Made by a program: the position numbers and the translations under genes. The notes under the pieces are model-generated. The model saw only the letters and a program-made list of their open reading frames with translations, made no database searches and was not told where the DNA came from. Shown in pieces: positions 31,439-39,420 of a stretch of DNA of 64,000 bases. Source of the stretch: Bradyrhizobium ivorense (GTDB taxonomy: Bacteria; Pseudomonadota; Alphaproteobacteria; Rhizobiales; Xanthobacteraceae); contig NZ_CAADFC020000008.1 of assembly GCF_900696085.1 (NCBI RefSeq), positions 62,001 to 126,000 on the forward strand. Reading direction: 5' to 3'. Numbering within the stretch: position 1 is the first letter of the stretch; every line of letters starts with the position of its first letter.

Positions 31439-31873
31439 ATGGCTAATGCCTCGGCAGTCGCTAGTCCCGCGCAAGGAGGGCCTGTCTTGTCCACGCCTTT
31501 GATTTCTGTCGTTGATGACGACGCATCGGTCCGTGCGGCGACAGAGAACCTTTTGAAATCGCGTGGCTACGTCGTTCAAACGTTTGCGTCGGCCGAGGAG
31601 TTCTTGAGGTCGCCGCGGTTGAACGAAACCTCCTGTGTAATTACGGATGTGCAGATGCCGGTTATGAGCGGCTTGGACCTGCTGGCGGAAATGCGGACCC
31701 GTGGCTACGGTGTGCCATTCATTTTCATTACTGCCTTCCCCAACGACCGCGTGCGCGCCTCAGCCCTGAGCGCGGGAGCGGCTGGCTTCTTGGCCAAGCC
31801 CTTCGCCGGACATACGCTGATAGAGTACCTAGATGCCGCACTGGAGGAGAACGGCGGCGGCGGAGACACCTGA
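31439..31873 (+). CDS. Single-domain response regulator (receiver only)
   Basis: The 144-residue protein is a FixJ-type receiver without an output domain. It shows VVDDDASVRAATENLL (acidic pocket), the phospho-acceptor Asp in CVITDVQMPVMSGLDLL, Thr in FIFITAFP and Lys in FLAKPFAG. It follows the nodW-like gene by 46 bases in the same direction and probably acts as a phosphate sink or modulator in the same relay (inference). A later start at 31490 region (LSTPLISVV) is possible. Confidence 0.85.
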   Translation: MANASAVASPAQGGPVLSTPLISVVDDDASVRAATENLLKSRGYVVQTFASAEEFLRSPRLNETSCVITDVQMPVMSGLDLLAEMRTRGYGVPFIFITAFPNDRVRASALSAGAAGFLAKPFAGHTLIEYLDAALEENGGGGDT

Positions 31874-31955
31874 AACGATCAGCCGACCGCCAACTTTAGG
31901 TCTGATCTAGGCGCTTCGCGCGAGAGACGATCTCGATCAACTTCTTGGCAGCGCA

Positions 31956-31983
31956 GTCAGCTTCTCGTCAGACAGTCTGACTT
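31956..31983 (+). promoter_or_regulatory. tts box upstream of nopP2
   Basis: GTCAGCTTCTCGTCAG at the start of this 28-base element matches the TtsI-binding tts box (GTCAG-N-TT-N-TCG). It agrees with the intact nopP tts box at 37351-37378 in 20 of 28 positions. The distance to the ATG (68 bases) is almost the same as for intact nopP (66 bases). Confidence 0.72.
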
Positions 31984-32158
31984 TCAAGTCCCGCTAGGCC
32001 TTAGTAGCCTGACACTCATACCAGGTTTCTTAGATCGGAGCGCGAACATCCATGTACAATCGACTAGATGGTTCACCCAGCTTTCCATGGATGGTTAGTT
32101 CCGACTTTGATGCAATGACGCAAACTGAAACCGGTGGTGCGCACAGATCAAGGCAGCC

Positions 32159-32166
32159 AAAGCTTC
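32159..32166 (+). repeat. Target-site duplication, left copy (AAAGCTTC)
   Basis: AAAGCTTC here and at 35289-35296 directly flank the IS66 element. An 8-bp duplication is the rule for this family. Confidence 0.85.
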
Positions 32167-32229
32167 GTGAGCGTCATGCAGAGACCACGTGCTGAGGGTT
32201 GATCTGGTGGGCTAGGAAGATCTCGCGGA

Positions 32230-32682
32230 ATGTTTTGTCGCGAGGTCACAATGTCTAAGGATAGTCGTAAGGATAGCGATAAGGATAGGCATATGCCTAT
32301 CCTGGAACACGGCGCCGACACGCTGCAGCGTGTCGAGATCATCACCGGGACGGGCCGGCGTCGGCGCTGGTCGACCGATGCAAAGGCGACGATTGTCGCG
32401 GAGAGTTTTGCGCCGGGTGCAAGCGTGTCCGCGGTTGCGCGGCGACACGACATCAGTCCAAGCCTGTTGTTTCTCTGGCGTCGCCAGGGCACCGGGGAGC
32501 AAGGGGACAGAGGCATGCCAGCTGGCTTTGTCCCGGTCGCGATCGCCGGCTGTGGGGGCCCGAGTGAGGAGCAGGCGGCGATCGAGATTGAGGTCGGCGC
32601 GGTTCGCATCCGTATCAGGGGGACAGTCGACCGGCAGGCACTGTGCGAGGTGCTGGCGGCAGTCAGGACGGTTGGTCGATGA
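32230..32682 (+). CDS. tnpA: IS66 TnpA (OrfA, helix-turn-helix protein)
   Basis: Accessory transposition protein of IS66, 150 residues (or 143 from the second ATG at 32251). The helix-turn-helix reads RRRRWSTDAKATIVAESFAPGASVSAVARRHDISPSLLFLWRRQ (about residues 42-85). It overlaps tnpB with an ATGA, the usual translational coupling in this family. Confidence 0.93.
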   Translation: MFCREVTMSKDSRKDSDKDRHMPILEHGADTLQRVEIITGTGRRRRWSTDAKATIVAESFAPGASVSAVARRHDISPSLLFLWRRQGTGEQGDRGMPAGFVPVAIAGCGGPSEEQAAIEIEVGAVRIRIRGTVDRQALCEVLAAVRTVGR

Positions 32683-33030
32683 TCGGGGTTCGAGCTGGGT
32701 TGTCGATCTGGATTGCGACGCAGCCGGTCGATTTCCGCCGCGGCATGGACTCGCTGGCGATGCTGGTGAGCGAGGCCTTTGGAGCCAATCCGTTCGACGG
32801 GGGACTTTATGTCTTCCGCTCCAAGCGCCGAGATCGCGTAAAGATCCTGACCTGGGATGGAAGCGGCCTTGTCCTTTTACTGCAAAAGAATCGAGGGGCA
32901 GTTCACTTGGCCGCCGATCAAGGAAGGCGTCATGTCGCTATCTCATGCTCAGCTCTCGGTGCTAATCGATGGCTCGGACTGGAGGCATGTGTCGATGCGA
33001 GTTGTGGATCAGCCGGTACGAGCTGGTTGA
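32679..33030 (+). pseudogene. tnpB: IS66 TnpB (OrfB), frameshifted
   Basis: TnpB starts MIGVRAGLSIWIATQPVDFRRG, matching the family, and runs in frame to about LTWDGSGLVL. After the T-run at 32874-32878 the family sequence continues in another frame (YCKRIEGQFTWPPIKEGV, then SLSHAQLSVLIDGSDWRHV) to a stop at 33028-33030. One extra T explains it. TnpB is required in some IS66 members, so this copy may be unable to move by itself unless it is a sequencing error or slippage rescues it. Confidence 0.85.
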
Positions 33031-33084
33031 TCATTATCAAGAGCCGTTCGTCACTCATGCGGAGTTGTTGTAGAATCACTCTGC

Positions 33085-34713
33085 ATGAGTGATTTGCCTT
33101 TCGATCCAGCATTGCTCCGACAAACCGTGATGGCGCTATCGTCACGGCTCGCGGCGTTGTCGGAGGAATGCAGCACGCTGGCGACCGAGCGTGATGCAGC
33201 GATCGCCCAACGCGACGCTGCGATCCAGGAGAACGACAAGCTCCTGATGATCCTGTCCCAGTACAAGCGCACGATCTTCGGTCCGCGCTCCAAGACACTG
33301 GATATCGGACAGCTGTCTCTCTTCACCATCAGGGCACAGGCGGCTCGTGCCGCCGCCAACGACGACGTGACCGGAGGCAGGCTGCCTGACGGAGCGGAGG
33401 GCCGTGGAAAGCGACCGGCGCGACGCAACCGGGGGAAGCTTCCGGAGCATTTGCCGCGCATCGATGTCGTGATCGATATCAAGAGCCACATCTGCCCCTG
33501 CTGCGGCGAGCAACTGCACAGGATCGGGGAGACCGTCAAGGAAGCATTCGACGTCATTCCGATGCAGTACCGGGTCAAGCGCATCGTGCGTCCACGGTAC
33601 GGCTGCCGGGGATGCCGCCAGGGTATACTGCAGGCACCCGCGCCGGCCCAGGCGATCGACGGTGGAATGGTGACGGAAGCCTTGCTGGCCCACGTCGCGG
33701 TGATGAAATACGGCTACCAGCTGCCGCTGTATCGCCAGGAACAGATGTTTGCCGCCCAAGGCATCACGCTTGACCGGCAAACGCTGGCCGCGTGGATGGG
33801 CCGCGTCGCCTGGTGGCTGAAGCCGCTTCACGCGCTGTTGCGCCACGCGGTGATGTCCTACCCGCGGCTGTTTGCCGACGAGACGCCGCTGCCAGTTCTC
33901 GATCCCGGCCGTGGCAGAACCAAAGTCTGCCAGTTCTGGGCGATCGCCACCGACGACCGCCCGTGGGGCGGCCCGGCGCCGCCGGCGGTGGTCTACGTGT
34001 TCGCCGAGGATCGCAAGGCGATCCGCGCCAAGCAGCTGTTCGGGGACTACCACGGCATCCTGCAGGTCGACGGCTATGCCGCCTACAAGGGCCTGATCAA
34101 GAGCGGCGGCCATCTGGTGCAGCTGGCGTTCTGCTTCGCGCATGCGCGGCGGAAGTTCTGGGACGTTCACGTCGCGACCAAGTCGCCGATTGCCGCGGAA
34201 GCGCTGCAACGGATCGCGATGTTCTACGCCACCGAGGATCGAATCCGCGGTTTGCCGGCGACGCAGCGAGCTGCGGTGCGACAGTCCGACATCAGACCGT
34301 TGATAGAGGACTTCAAGCCCTGGCTCGAGGCACGACTGCTGGAAGTCTCGAAGAAATCCGGCCTTGGCAAGGCGATCCGCTACACTCTCAACCATTGGGA
34401 AGGCCTGACGCGATTCCTCGATGATGGGCGCATCGAGATTGACAGCAATACGGTCGAGCGCAGCATCAAGCCGATCGGGTTGGGAAAGAAAAACTACCTG
34501 TTCGCCGGTAGTGAAGGCGGCGCCGAGACATGGGCCATTCTCGCCTCGCTCATCAACTCGGCAAAGCTGCAAGATATCGACCCGCGGCACTATCTGACCG
34601 ATGTTCTCGAGCGCATCGTTTCCGGGCGCACCAAGTTCAATCAGCTGCACATGCTGCTGCCGTGGAATTGGAGGGCCGAGCGCGACAGTTCGCCGGCAAA
34701 GCTCGCCGCCTGA
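33085..34713 (+). CDS. tnpC: IS66 TnpC transposase
   Basis: The DDE transposase of IS66, 542 residues. It has the N-terminal leucine-rich coil (about residues 20-70), the zinc-binding segment HICPCCGEQL, the IS66 region CRGCRQGILQAPAPAQAIDGG, and the catalytic core with YPRLFADETPLPVLDPGRG, DGYAAYKGL and the C-terminal DSNTVERSIKPIGLGKKNYLFAGSEGGAETWA (about residues 451-482). It appears intact. Confidence 0.97.
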   Translation: MSDLPFDPALLRQTVMALSSRLAALSEECSTLATERDAAIAQRDAAIQENDKLLMILSQYKRTIFGPRSKTLDIGQLSLFTIRAQAARAAANDDVTGGRLPDGAEGRGKRPARRNRGKLPEHLPRIDVVIDIKSHICPCCGEQLHRIGETVKEAFDVIPMQYRVKRIVRPRYGCRGCRQGILQAPAPAQAIDGGMVTEALLAHVAVMKYGYQLPLYRQEQMFAAQGITLDRQTLAAWMGRVAWWLKPLHALLRHAVMSYPRLFADETPLPVLDPGRGRTKVCQFWAIATDDRPWGGPAPPAVVYVFAEDRKAIRAKQLFGDYHGILQVDGYAAYKGLIKSGGHLVQLAFCFAHARRKFWDVHVATKSPIAAEALQRIAMFYATEDRIRGLPATQRAAVRQSDIRPLIEDFKPWLEARLLEVSKKSGLGKAIRYTLNHWEGLTRFLDDGRIEIDSNTVERSIKPIGLGKKNYLFAGSEGGAETWAILASLINSAKLQDIDPRHYLTDVLERIVSGRTKFNQLHMLLPWNWRAERDSSPAKLAA

Positions 34714-35151
34714 TCAGTTCGACGGCAGGGCATCTGGAACTTCCTGCGCATCGCTGGTGTCGTCATAGATCTCCTCGCGGATCACGCGCAGCGTCACCTC
34801 GTGCAGATAGACTTGCAGCGCCCTCTCCAGCTCGGTGAACTCCGGCAGCAGCACTTTGTCGACGAAGCCCCGTGACGCGCGGATCATCACCGTGTTGCGT
34901 CGCTGGCGGTGATAACGAAACGGCCGCAGCCCGCAGCGACGGCAAAGCGCCAAAAACAGGTGCCGAGACCACTGGTCGGGAAGTGAGAATTGCTGTTCGA
35001 TCGGTGGATCGTGGCGAGCGAGTTCCTCGACCCGGGCTCGCACCCGCAGCAGCGCGGCTTCCGCTGCAAGGCGCTCACCAGCAGTTCCGGCACCCACGAA
35101 CAACGCCTCGATCTTCCGAAGCTTCTCGCGCAGCTGCGACTCGCTGGTCAT
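34714..35151 (-). CDS. Conserved hypothetical passenger of the IS66 element
   Basis: A 145-residue protein on the opposite strand, between tnpC and the right end of the element; its stop abuts the tnpC stop. The N-terminus ESQLREKLRKIEALFVGAGTAGERLAAEAALLRVRARVEEL resembles the helical start of DUF2786-type proteins; the rest (SLPDQWSRHLFLALCRRCGLRPFRYHRQRRNTVMIRAS) is charged and unassigned. Being inside the terminal repeats it is a passenger gene. Function unknown. Confidence 0.65.
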   Translation of the reverse strand: MTSESQLREKLRKIEALFVGAGTAGERLAAEAALLRVRARVEELARHDPPIEQQFSLPDQWSRHLFLALCRRCGLRPFRYHRQRRNTVMIRASRGFVDKVLLPEFTELERALQVYLHEVTLRVIREEIYDDTSDAQEVPDALPSN

Positions 35152-35288
35152 TCTGATCCCCGTTGCCCGCTCCGAACCGAGATCAACCCATCACCGCGCG
35201 CCGGCGGCGTCAATCATCCCGACCGCGCTATCCAGAGCATTCCGCGCAAGTCAAGCCCGGGCACCGGTGATCCTCTCGTGACGCTCAC

Positions 35289-35296
35289 AAAGCTTC
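35289..35296 (+). repeat. Target-site duplication, right copy (AAAGCTTC)
   Basis: Right copy of the 8-bp duplication that flanks the IS66 element (left copy at 32159-32166). Confidence 0.85.
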
Positions 35297-35450
35297 GAGG
35301 ATGTTTTCTCCGGTATGCAGGTTGCGCCGCAAAGGCACTACACTGGTTCATCTTCGGCAACAGCACGGCCGTACTCACTAACTGCTAAACCACCCATCGT
35401 GGATATCTCAAGCACCACATTTCAGGAGCTATTGGAAGATTTCTATGGGG

Positions 35451-35899
35451 ATGGAGTCGCCTGCAGCAAGGGTGCTCTTAATCGACGACCAGTGGACGAC
35501 ATAAGACGACCGTTGTCGCCGCGTATCGAAGTGTATGCTGGCTCAGGTCGCAAGCAGTGGCCGGACGATTTGAAGGTCCAGATCGTCGGGGAAAGCCTTG
35601 AGCCAAGGGCGACTCTCACGGATATCGCACGCCGTCATGGCTGCCGGCCGCAGCAGGTACATTACTGGCGGCGCCGGGCGCGTTTGGGTCAGTTGGTGCT
35701 GCCGGCTTTGGCCGATACATTGTCGTTCGTGCCGGTGGTGTCGGAGGCGGCGCTACCGGCCGCCGGGGAGCCTTCCAGATCACCGGATGCGCCGTCGTGA
35801 CAGTTGAGTTCCAGGGCGCCCGCCTGGAGGTGCGCGGGACGCCTGGCCTTGCTGCGTTGAGTGATGTGTTCATTGCGATCCGACGGACACGTTCATGCT
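35451..35899 (+). pseudogene. Second IS66-family tnpA fragment, fused to nopP2
   Basis: From about 35490 the open frame reads SPRIEVYAGSGRKQWPDDLK and then VQIVGESLEPRATLTDIARRHGCRPQQVHYWRRR, the helix-turn-helix of an IS66 TnpA of a different subtype from the complete element. It stops at 35800; the family C-terminus continues in another frame as VTVEFQGARLEVRGTPGLAA, ending near 35899. A tnpB start (MLTPPGNL at 35896) follows but soon loses similarity. This is a truncated, frameshifted element whose 5' part joins nopP2 without a stop. Confidence 0.7.
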
Positions 35900-36462
35900 G
35901 ACGCCACCCGGGAACCTCATTCGCAAGCGAGGGGCGCACAGGCGCATGTCCGTCGTCACAACGATACCAAGGAAAAGGCGAAGGGGTTTGTTCGCGAGCT
36001 CACTGAAGCCCTTTCCGGCAATCAAGGTGTCAGCACGGTCGACATGATCGCCGGCCTGCGCACGTATTCCGGCGCATCGACCATGCCGTATTCTAGAAGA
36101 TGGCGCATTGGTTGGCGCACAAATACCGATCTCGCATCAAACCTTTGATGCGGAAATGGTACCGAACCCCGGAACCGGGCAAGGCGAAACCTGGCTCTCG
36201 TGTTTGGTCGGAATGAACGCGGCGGGCCGCACGGAAATGCACTTTACCGGCTTGTCTCAAGTCCGAAGGCGGAATTCCGGTGGCGCAATCCGGAGGCGCC
36301 GAATACCTCTTCTCTTCCGTAAAACGATTGCGCTTCATTGAGCCCACGGGATGCGGCAAATGGGGCAGGCGCACCCCAGGCGCGCACTGCAGTTTACGAC
36401 TATCGTTCGCAAGAACCAGGAAGATAGACGAAGTGTGTCAACGTGTTCTCACCGGTCTAACA
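35900..36462. other. Gap between IS66 fragment and nopP
   Basis: Apart from a few codons of a tnpB start, frames here (for example the plus-strand run with VSTVDMIAGLRTYSGASTMP near 36030-36090) match no family I recognise. Probably debris between two effector loci. Confidence 0.4.
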
Positions 36463-37284
36463 TCACATATAGTCATCCTCGTACTCGTACCCGGAGCTTG
36501 CTACATGAACATTACGGCGCTCTCCGTCGTCTGCTTTAGCGAGATATCGTTCAGGTTTGTTGGCGCGCTGCCATTCACCTGCGCTATTCGTTGTCCATTT
36601 GTCAGGATGCTGAGTAGGATCAAGTACCATATTGCAATCGTCGACCTCTACGAAACCTAACTTCGCCGCGCGAACTTTCGATTCTTCATTAAGTGGATAC
36701 CATTTGAGCAACGGTTGTTCGCCCTCTCGCGCATCTCGCCGAAGCTGATACTCGAGCAGAATATCGCCTGCGTTCTCCACCAAGGGATGGGCAAGCTGAA
36801 GATCGACGACGGAGGTGATGTGTTCTCGCCCGGGAAACAGTTCTCGCCACCTGTCGTCGTGGAATTCGTTCATGCTGTATCCGCCTTCCGTCCGCAGCAG
36901 TGCGACAGTTTTGTTTCCTAGTTCATAGCTGTAGTATCGCGCGTTCTCCGAATCTCTGGTCGTGCCGTAGTCCTCTGCAGCCTCTCTGACGTTCTTAGCT
37001 CGCGTCGATACGAAACGCGAGTACTCCCGCGGATTCTCGGCGATGCGCAATATTTCATCATCATTTTGGAAGACCTTTGCTTCCCTGCGAAACGTCTCCT
37101 TGTCGATCGGCACTATCGGAGGTTTGGTCACGAGGGAATACGTTGGCGCTGCAGAAGAGGAGGTCGGCTCCGCTGCGGACAGGTGCATGTTGGCGAACCT
37201 GCCCTCGAAATCTCCTGCATCCACGTGTCCGTCGTGGGATGCCCACGTATCTGCTTTATAATATCCACCGATTCGACCGTACAT
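36463..37284 (-). CDS. nopP: NopP-type type III secreted effector
   Basis: A 273-residue protein starting MYGRIGGYYKADTW, with the pattern of the rhizobial effector NopP: a serine-rich N-terminal secretion region (AAEPTSSSAAPTYS), the block LVTKPPIVPIDKETF, a central segment with DYGTTRDSENARYYSYELGN and VALLRTEGGYSMNEFHDD, a GNAT-like stretch LLEYQLRRD and LLKWYPLNEESKVRAAKLGF, and the C-terminus DPTQHPDKWTTNSAGEWQ. NopP enters host cells and can decide compatibility with some soybean genotypes. Start 37284 was chosen because the upstream frame begins in the leader after the tts box. The name is from memory of the family and should be checked by alignment. Confidence 0.72.
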   Translation of the reverse strand: MYGRIGGYYKADTWASHDGHVDAGDFEGRFANMHLSAAEPTSSSAAPTYSLVTKPPIVPIDKETFRREAKVFQNDDEILRIAENPREYSRFVSTRAKNVREAAEDYGTTRDSENARYYSYELGNKTVALLRTEGGYSMNEFHDDRWRELFPGREHITSVVDLQLAHPLVENAGDILLEYQLRRDAREGEQPLLKWYPLNEESKVRAAKLGFVEVDDCNMVLDPTQHPDKWTTNSAGEWQRANKPERYLAKADDGERRNVHVASSGYEYEDDYM

Positions 37285-37350
37285 GAGGATCCGTACTCCT
37301 AAGGCAAGAGAGTTTCTTATTGATTTGAGGCTCATTGGGCCACGCCAAAG

Positions 37351-37378
37351 TAGCCAGGCGACCTGACGGTAAGCTGAC
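37351..37378 (-). promoter_or_regulatory. tts box of nopP
   Basis: The minus strand reads GTCAGCTTACCGTCAGGT and ends CTGGCTA, fitting the tts box bound by TtsI, the flavonoid-induced activator of type III secretion genes. It lies 66 bases upstream of the nopP ATG. Confidence 0.75.
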
Positions 37379-37593
37379 TAGCGTCAATCACGAATGAGAT
37401 CGGCCGAAAGTTCGCCTTTTCGGGCCATCGGATCGCTCTCCTTCCGAGGGCTGTTGGCGCCGGACCAGAGCCATTCGCAGATCGTAGTCTCGACAATCTC
37501 GGGCAGAACGCGGCGGCGAGCCAGACTATTGTCTGTCATGTTCTTGTATCCGCAGAACTGTCACGGGAGAGCACGTCAACGTTGGCGCGACGT

Positions 37594-39420
37594 CTATTCA
37601 ACAGTGACCGACTTTGCAAGATTGCGCGGCTGATCCACGTCCGTTCCCATAACCACGGCGGTATGATAGGCTAACAGTTGCACCGCGATGGCATAAACCA
37701 TGGGCGTAAAGCTTGCAGCCATGTTTGGCAACACAATGGTCATGAGCGTATCCACCGTCGCTTCCGAAGCGCCCCTCGCATCGGTGATCAAGATAATGCT
37801 GCCGCCTCGAGCGGCGACTTCCTGCATGTTCGAGACGGTTTTCTCGAAGACGTCGTCGTAAGGTGCTATCACCACCACGGGCATGGTCTCATCGATCAAT
37901 GCGATTGGTCCGTGCTTGAGCTCGCCGGCGGCATAACCTTCTGAGTGGATATAGGAGATTTCCTTCAGCTTGAGCGCGCCTTCCAACGCCAGGGGCGCCG
38001 ATGTGCCTCGGCCGAGATATAGCACGTCGCTCGCCTTTGCGATATCACGCGCGAGCTTCTCGATCTGTGGTTCGACCAACAGCGCCGCAGCAATCAGCCG
38101 CGGCACTTCGATAAGCTCACGTACGAGTTCCGATTCATCGAACTCGGACAGCTTGCCGCGCTCCTTGCCTGCTGCGACGGCAAGCGCCGCCATCACCGCC
38201 AGCTGGCAGACGAATGCCTTGGTGGAGGCGACGCCGATTTCTGGACCCGCCAGTGTCGGCAGCACGGATTCGCTCTCGCGCGCGATCGTCGACGTCGAGA
38301 CGTTGACCACGGATATCGTGTGCAGGCCCTGGCTCTTGGCATAGCGCAACGCAGCCAGCGTGTCGGCGGTTTCCCCCGACTGCGAGATGACGATCGCGAG
38401 ATCGCCGTGGCGCAGAGGCGCCTCCCTGTAGCGGAACTCGGACGCAACATCGATTTCGACAGGCAGGCGCGCCAGCCGCTCGAACCAGTATTTGGCGATA
38501 TAACCGGCATAACTTGCCGTGCCGCACGCCGTAATTGAGATGCGCTGAATAAAATTAAAGTCGAACGGTAGTGTGAGCGGCAGGGCTACGCGTTCGGCTG
38601 ACATATCGAGATAATGCGCCAATGTCTGACCGACCGCTGTCGGCTGCTCGTGGATTTCCTTGGCCATGAAGTGGCGATAGTTCACCTTGTCCACCAGGAG
38701 TGACGACGCGCCAGACTTTGATGTTTCCCGATGGACGACCGTCCCGTCTGCGCCATAGATCATGCAGATCGTGCGGGTAAGCACGGCCCAGTCGCCGTCT
38801 TCAAGATAGGTGATGGCATCAGTCAAGGGCGCGAGTGCGATCGCGTCCGATCCTAGATAAACTTCGCCGGTACCATGCCCGATCGCAAGGGGCGACCCCT
38901 TGCGCGCGCCGATCAAAAGATCCTCATGGCCTTTGAACAGGAATGCCAGAGCGAAAGCTCCGCGCAGTCGTGGCAGCGAGGCTTGTACCGCATCCTGCGG
39001 CGAGTAGCCATTCTTGAGGTACGATTCGACGAGATGCGCCACCACCTCGGTGTCCGTCTCTGAGCTGAAATGAGCTCCATTCCGCTCCAGTTCGGCCCGC
39101 AGTTCGCGGAAATTCTCAATGATCCCGTTATGAACGATCGCGACATTTTCCGTTGCATGCGGGTGAGCATTGCTCTCGGTGGGTTTTCCATGCGTCGCCC
39201 AGCGAGTGTGACCAATACCGCTATGACCTGACGGCGGATAATCGCGCAGCCGCTCCTCAAGGTTTCTCAGCTTACCTTCAGCGCGCCGGCGCTCAATATG
39301 GAGACCTTCGAGCGTCGCGACGCCCGCGGAGTCATAGCCACGATATTCCAATCGCTTGAGCGAAGCGATCAATTGCCCAGCGACCGGACCACGTCCCAAG
39401 ATGCCTACTATTCCACACAT
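37594..39420 (-). CDS. nodM: NodM, glucosamine-fructose-6-phosphate aminotransferase
   Basis: GlmS-type enzyme making glucosamine-6-phosphate from fructose-6-phosphate and glutamine; symbiotic copies (nodM) supply the Nod-factor backbone. The 608-residue protein starts MCGIVGILGRGPVAGQL, with Cys2 as the glutaminase nucleophile; the ATG at 39420 was chosen since the upstream start is TTG. The glutaminase domain has HTRWATHGKPTESNAHPH, and the two SIS isomerase domains contain ACGTASYAGYIAKYW, ISQSGETADTLAALR and the C-terminal LAKSVTVE. A housekeeping glmS is expected elsewhere, so nodM is the likely name in this context. Confidence 0.9.
   Translation of the reverse strand: MCGIVGILGRGPVAGQLIASLKRLEYRGYDSAGVATLEGLHIERRRAEGKLRNLEERLRDYPPSGHSGIGHTRWATHGKPTESNAHPHATENVAIVHNGIIENFRELRAELERNGAHFSSETDTEVVAHLVESYLKNGYSPQDAVQASLPRLRGAFALAFLFKGHEDLLIGARKGSPLAIGHGTGEVYLGSDAIALAPLTDAITYLEDGDWAVLTRTICMIYGADGTVVHRETSKSGASSLLVDKVNYRHFMAKEIHEQPTAVGQTLAHYLDMSAERVALPLTLPFDFNFIQRISITACGTASYAGYIAKYWFERLARLPVEIDVASEFRYREAPLRHGDLAIVISQSGETADTLAALRYAKSQGLHTISVVNVSTSTIARESESVLPTLAGPEIGVASTKAFVCQLAVMAALAVAAGKERGKLSEFDESELVRELIEVPRLIAAALLVEPQIEKLARDIAKASDVLYLGRGTSAPLALEGALKLKEISYIHSEGYAAGELKHGPIALIDETMPVVVIAPYDDVFEKTVSNMQEVAARGGSIILITDARGASEATVDTLMTIVLPNMAASFTPMVYAIAVQLLAYHTAVVMGTDVDQPRNLAKSVTVE

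Larger units (their letters stand above)
32167..35288 (+). mobile_element. Complete IS66-family insertion sequence (3122 bp)
   Basis: The element starts GTGAGCGTCATGCAGAG and its other end, read inward, is GTGAGCGTCACGAGAGG, so the outer ten bases of the terminal repeats are identical. It is flanked by the 8-bp duplication AAAGCTTC. It carries tnpA, tnpB (frameshifted), tnpC and a passenger frame on the opposite strand. The clean ends and duplication point to a fairly recent insertion into nopP2. Confidence 0.9.
32052..35450 (+). pseudogene. nopP2: nopP-type effector paralogue interrupted by IS66
   Basis: The first 35 codons (MYNRLDGSPSFPW...) resemble the NopP start MYGRIGGYYKADTW and lie at the right distance from a tts box. 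The IS66 element at 32167-35288 breaks the gene. After it, the frame from 35297 gives EDVFSGMQVAPQRHYTG, then SSSATARPYSLTAKPPIVDI and STTFQELLEDF, which aligns with the intact NopP block ANMHLSAAEPTSSSAAPTYS, LVTKPPIVPI and KETFRREAKVF. Even after removal of the element the two parts are in different frames, so there is an additional small indel. The 3' part is lost at about 35450, where a second IS66 fragment begins. The gene cannot make an effector. Confidence 0.75.

Noticed and set aside
31967..31981. Palindrome GTCAGACAGTCTGAC as a terminator after the receiver gene
   Set aside because: It lacks a T-run and is better explained as part of the tts box of nopP2.
33142..34650. 502-codon minus frame opposite IS66 tnpC
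   Set aside because: A shadow of the transposase gene; no recognisable domain.
35180..35189. AGATCAACCC as possible right end of the IS66 element, paired with GGGTTGATCT at 32196
   Set aside because: The true ends GTGAGCGTCA with an 8-bp duplication lie outside these; the 10-bp match is probably incidental.
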